From assembly GCA_002794735.1 (NCBI GenBank), contig NBAZ01000001.1, forward strand, positions 3,348,001-3,412,000: 64,000 bases of DNA, written 5' to 3'. The notes under the pieces are model-generated. The model did no database searches. It worked only from the letters and a program-made list of their open reading frames with translations, and was not told the origin of the DNA. Source of the stretch: Pyrrhoderma lamaoense (lineage: Eukaryota; Basidiomycota; Agaricomycetes; Hymenochaetales; Hymenochaetaceae). Each line of letters begins with the position of its first letter. Position 1 is the stretch's first letter. Position numbers and translations under genes: made by a program. This document shows, in pieces, positions 59,601 to 64,000 of the stretch.

Positions 59601-61835
59601 TCATACTTTTTTCTTTAAAGCTTGACCTTCTCTCCATTCACATCCATTCGCATACTCACAAGAGCTGATATATGATATAGGTGAAAAATATCATGAGATT
59701 CTCATTCTTTTTCACATATACCAATAAAAAAATGAGACATACTTGCATCGTGAGATATTCTCAATGTCCACACCTACAGAAAGCCGCTCACCATTCCACC
59801 ACTGCAGTATACTTTTGAGATGATTCATCACCATGTCTTCCCTATGGAAGAACTTCTTCGTACCAATGAGGGCCCCCGAAGCAGGTTCAGAGACAGCCGG
59901 AGTTGGTATCATCGGTGCTGATGATTTCATAGTTGCGGAGGCCAACAAAGTATCGTTATCATTCTTCGAGTTATTGCTTGGTTGGTTATTTGATGAGGGA
60001 ATCATCATTTCTGCAGATGAAAATTTGATTTCCTCCGTAAGTAGTTTGGAAAGGTCCAGCTGTGGTCCCTTGCCTGAGGCTATCCTAGTTTTCATGATTC
60101 TAGGAGGCAATGTATCAGAGATAGCATCGCTGTTATCACTGATACTAAGAGGTTCCTCAGACTTCAATTTTATACTGATCGCTGACACTTTATCGGATGA
60201 ATCCTGGGTGTCCTGATCTTTCCCCACGTCCACAACGGAACGGGTTGGCTGGTGAAAATCAAACTGCATTTCTGAGCCCGTCTCTTGCCGCATAGCTTTA
60301 CTCGGATCGGGATAGTGTTGCTCCACTTTTGACCACCCCCGGTGACGATAGGCAAGGAATAATTTATCGCTCAAGATACTCTTTATATTGAATCCCAGGT
60401 TATTGATCGTTTCCTGAGCAGGAAAGTCCATATCCTTAATGCATACTGCATCCAAGAGTCCATAGCTCAGACCGTTGAGTTCTACTGCCATCTTCATCTC
60501 GGATTTGAATTCGTCTGAAAACTCTTGAAAAATATTGACGTTGGACCCAAGTCGTGTGCAGAACGTGCTAAACAGGCTCGTGTCTTTCGCTTTGAAGTTG
60601 TCCTCCTTCAGGGCATCCGCTGAGAGCACACGTTGAAGAAGGCAATGATAAAGCATGAGTTGGATACGGGAGGGAAGGGTATCAGCATGACTAGGCAGCG
60701 TTTTTTTATAACGTGTTTTGTTGTCGTAGATGCATATCTCTAGGTCAGAATCAGTCTGCTTGCCCGTACCGTCTTTAATTTTTGCCATATTATCTCCGCT
60801 ATCTCTGGTCGGGGTGCTAGGCACAAAAAACGAGTTTAATGTTAGTTGTTGTCCACCACCTTTTAGCACATTCTCTCCAGTACACTTTGCCGTTTCTAAA
60901 GGCTTTGAGTTCATTGAAAAAGTCAATGTTTTTGATTTATTAACAAGACGAAGTTCGTCCTTGGGAGATATTAGCATGGTTTTGTTATTTGCATTTCATG
61001 CTTACAATAATTCCAAAGAGAGGTTGATCTTGAATTATTCCCCAGACAGGAATCTCTCGCTAATACACATAGTTGTTAGAGATGAATTCAAGACACAAGA
61101 CCATAGCAATCCTACACAGATATGTGATTCTCTTAAGATCACAAGTTTGGAAAGAAAATTCAGAAGACTGAAAGGTATATGTTGAGGACAAGATCGTGAA
61201 CATATCCAAGAAGAGAACTAACGTTAGGGCCCATTTTTCTTCTTCCGACGATACTCTGATGGGGATTTCATCTTTGTGAATTTCCTCTTCAAGCTTTTTA
61301 TGGACGGCCTGGTTTACCATGTTAAGAGAATATCGGATGTGTCCATTGCTATTTAATAGTTACCTTTCCCTTAGTCAATATAGCATCATTTCGCTGGGCG
61401 ACATCCGTTTGAACATGTATTTCCTTGCCACTCACGGTAGTGAAACTTGTCGGACGGCGGCTCAGTGGCCGCTGCCTTTGTTGATACAGCCCATACTCGT
61501 ATTGAAGCTCACACCTAATAGTACTTAGTAGGGTGGATAGAAACAAACGATATGAGTAAGAACCATATAGGGCCCACAATATCAGATACAGAGAGATATC
61601 CCCGACTTTTGCGAAATCGTTTACTAGGACTTAGTGATCTAGCAGTATTCAAGGGGGCTCTAAGTAAAGTTTTATTCACATTTGAGACGTTCTTGACGCT
61701 CTTATCAGTAACCTCGTCGATTTGTGTAGATATGCAGGAAGCACCATCGAGGATCTCATTGCAAAGTCGGTCAACTTGGATAAGGTCTTCTTCCGAGTAG
61801 TCCCATGAAACATGCTCGTATGAAGCATCGGACAT
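59601..61835 (-). CDS. EXO5: Exonuclease V (EXO5/DEM1), iron-sulfur nuclease
   Basis: Single-strand DNA exonuclease of mitochondria (yeast) or nucleus (others), with a 4Fe-4S cluster. Seven exons: 61835-61564, 61514-61364, 61308-61223, 61167-61116, 61059-61006, 60959-59743, 59664-59601; 631 residues and no frame break. Family blocks in order: GYLSVSDIVGPIWCELQYEY (first cluster Cys), KGKAVHKKLEEEIH, REIPVWGIIQDQPLFGIIDE, the nuclease core EICIYDNKTRYKKTLPSHAD with the catalytic Lys, SRIQLMLYHCLL, FFHREDMVMNHLKSILQWWN then GERLSVGVDIENISRCNSCE, and YANGCEWREGQ, giving the other cluster cysteines. A long variable insert between the core and the final cluster makes it longer than the yeast protein. 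A second intron splits the NSCEY motif. One acceptor, CCCAAG, is unusual but keeps the frame. Confidence 0.94.
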
Positions 61836-62034
61836 TCTACCTATGTTGTCCGACGGATTTGGTAGTCGTCTTCAATATGCACCAGTACTAGTACAAACTC
61901 GACATGGATATGTGAAACCAAGATTGGGCGTCCATTCCGAGACGCGAAGACGCGCATCTCCACGTGACCGACCATCTTAGTCGTTAAAAGAATGTGCTAC
62001 TGACATCGCCAACGACAACGGCCAACGCCCATTG
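61836..62034. promoter_or_regulatory. Short bidirectional promoter, EXO5 and NAK kinase
   Basis: Only 199 bases separate the two start codons. GC-richer than its surroundings, without a TATA box. Co-expression is possible but not shown. Confidence 0.5.
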
Positions 62035-64000
62035 ATGGCGATGGCGACACCACAGATGTACGCCCAAAATGTGGCCAAAGGCACACTTATGCCTGGTCAG
62101 ATGATATCCGTCAATAAATACAACGTCCAAGTCGAAAGATATCTTAGCCAAGGTATGTTGTCGACGTCACGAATCTTCGTATCCAATTTAGAAAGTGATC
62201 ATGTCCGAAAGGTGGTTTCGCTCATGTTTATCTCGTCCGGACTGCTGAACCGGTATTTGGTACAACTCACCATGTCCTGAAGCGCATTGCAGTTGCAAAT
62301 GAATCTATGCTGAATGACGTTAAGAAAGAAGTTGATATAATGGTTAGATTCATACCTATGCCGGTCGACCTAGATCAATCTGACTCTATTACTTACTCAG
62401 AGAATTTTGCGAGGGCATCCAAACATTGTATATCTTATTGATGCTGCATGGCATAGAATGCCTAATGGGATGTTCGAAGTCTTCATTCTGATGGAATTTT
62501 GTTCTGGTAGGCACACCTTAACTGTAGCCTCGACATAATTTCATAATCCTTACTTAGGGGGTGGTATTATCGATATGATGAACAGACGTCTAAGAGAACG
62601 TCTTACAGAAGCGGAGATACTACAGATTTTTGTCGATGTTTGTGAGGGAGTGGCTGCAATGCATAATTTACGCCCACCCCTTTTACACAGAGACCTTAAA
62701 GTCGAGAACATCCTTCAAGCATCTGCTACTTCATACAAACTCTGTGATTTTGGATCTGCAATGCCTGTTGCCCCTCGCCCTCCTTCAACAACTCAGGAAA
62801 TACGTGCTCTCGAAGCGGATCTTAACAAGCATACGACCCTCCAGTATCGTGCACCCGAGATGGTTGATGTATACCTTCGTAGACCAGTTGATGAAAAATC
62901 AGATGTCTGGGCGCTCGGCGTTCTTCTATATAAACTCTGCTACTATACGACACCGTTTGAGGAGCATGGTGTACTTGCAATTTTGAATGTTCAATACAAA
63001 TTTCCTCCATATCCGGTATATTCACAGCAACTAATGTCACTCATTGGTAGGACATATGTGCCATTTAGTTACGTACTACTGAATAATCCCTGTTATACCC
63101 TCTGCAGCATCTATGCTTCGAGAACACAATGTTCATCGTCCTTCAGTATTCGAAATCCTAGACACTGTACATATGATGCGCGGTTCCAAATCTCGCTTTG
63201 CTTATGTATGTACACAACTTTCTTTTTTTGACTCTGAAATCTGCTCCTGTCTACTGATATATTTTCTTGACAGAACCCCCCTCCTAAACAAGTACTTTCT
63301 CCGCGTTCCCTCCCTAACCCAATTTCCTCCGTGCAAACAAATGATCAAACGGGTACAGCCAAGTCGCCAGATTCAACGAGTTCTCGTTTGAATGGTATCC
63401 AAGCACGAGAGAAGGTTCTTGATGCCATTGCACCGATGAGGCGGGGGCGCCCCTCTAGTCCGACAAAGGAAGACTAGATCCGACCAATGATGCTTTTGGT
63501 CTTTTGGACACGATAGAAGGAGGGCCTTGGACATCAAGGCCTGCAAAAGCTCATAAATCGGGGTTAGCCGCAATCACTTCCGTAAAGAGCCCCCACCAAT
63601 CAAGCCTTCTACAAGTGGTCTAGGAGAAGCGTGGAAGGTTCCTGTTACTCATAAGGAGAAATTCGGGGTGTCTAACTCCTCTGAAAACACTCATGGGTTT
63701 GCAGATACATTTGACGGGGTGTCTTCCGTTCCGTCTACAGTCTCATTCACTCGCCCTTCTACTATTCAGAAGACCAACTCGACAGGTATGACGCTCCGAC
63801 CACCTGGTGATGCATTTGAAAGCCTTAATGTCTTCCCATCCCCGAAATCTTCGTCTCTTACCCTGGGGGAGGCTCAGAAGGCTGCTGCATCTACTCCAAG
63901 GCTTTCGCCTTCCCCGCAGCCTTCCACACAAAAATACTCCCCCTCTCCTACACCATCCTTCAAGTCTCCATCCCCTCTTTCCACGGGGAATGTGATCCCT
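62035..64000 (+). CDS. NAK-family Ser/Thr kinase (Ark1/Prk1/AAK1 type), 3' partial
   Basis: Regulates endocytosis and actin patches by phosphorylating adaptor proteins. Exons: 62035-62152, 62212-62342, 62401-62506, 62558-63046, 63108-63205, 63274 onward; the gene leaves the window. The kinase domain has the Gly loop VERYLSQGGFAHVYLVR, the catalytic Lys in VLKRIAV, HRDLKVENIL, the DFG motif in YKLCDFGSAMP, TLQYRAPEMVDVY (the family's activation segment, with QYRAPEM) and SDVWALGVLLYKLCYYTTPF. It ends at SMLREHNVHRPSVFEILDTV. A Pro/Ser-rich tail with several SP sites follows, as in Ark/Prk kinases. One base is missing near 63470 (after SPTKE) and one in CCCCC at 63581-63585. The start is the first ATG of the frame; a second lies two codons later. 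Confidence 0.93.

Noticed and set aside
1..64000. tRNA, rRNA and transposon genes
   Set aside because: I looked for B-box-like GGTTCRA motifs, rRNA-like blocks and reverse transcriptase or transposase motifs on both strands and found none convincing.

Overview
The window is nuclear DNA of a filamentous basidiomycete, most probably an agaric mushroom (Agaricomycetes). The evidence is a high density of short GT-AG introns (mostly 45-80 bases), long Ser/Pro-rich linkers, a class IV chitin synthase, proteins resembling DUF6699 and DUF7770 families, and Cyt-like cytolysin genes of the kind known from mushrooms. I see no rRNA, tRNA, CRISPR array or intact transposon.

Layout. 0-7 kb: a TBC-domain Rab GAP (5' end outside the window) and an ING-family PHD protein. 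7.6-13.2 kb: a quinone oxidoreductase (-), an NR2C2AP-like protein (+) and a Ser/Thr-rich single-span membrane protein (-). 13.2-18.3 kb: a 5.1-kb gene-poor stretch. 18.3-28.1 kb: a C2H2 zinc-finger factor (+), a small ER-type membrane protein (+) with a decayed partial copy beside it, an F-box protein (-) and UDP-GlcNAc pyrophosphorylase UAP1 (+). 28.8-31.2 kb: a taxilin-like coiled-coil protein (-) with a SUMO-like fold in its middle. 33.9-40.9 kb: a DUF6699-like protein (-) head to head with the chitin synthase (+). UAP1 makes the activated sugar that the chitin synthase polymerises. 42-52.3 kb: a conserved fungal protein, a compact BRCA2/Brh2 homologue, ATP synthase subunit e (-), an RBBP4-type WD40 histone chaperone and the ER protein RAMP4/Ysy6 (-). 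53.2-56 kb: two divergent genes of the Cyt/volvatoxin fold, one fused to a bulb-type lectin domain. 57-64 kb: the rRNA methyltransferase Bmt5, a DUF7770-like protein, exonuclease V (-) and an Ark/Prk (NAK) family kinase that runs off the end. BRCA2 and exonuclease V are both DNA-repair proteins; the rest are ordinary unlinked housekeeping genes.

Main caveat. Fourteen otherwise well-conserved genes contain about 22 reading-frame breaks. Every one is of the same sense (one base missing), and most lie at short homopolymers. The chitin synthase, exonuclease V and taxilin genes are clean over long coding lengths. I read the breaks as base-deletion errors of the assembly, not as pseudogenes, and give each gene as one feature across the breaks. 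All gene models were spliced by hand and checked for codon phase. The most interesting items are the lectin-fused Cyt-like gene with its divergent partner, and the SUMO-like domain inside the taxilin coiled coil.
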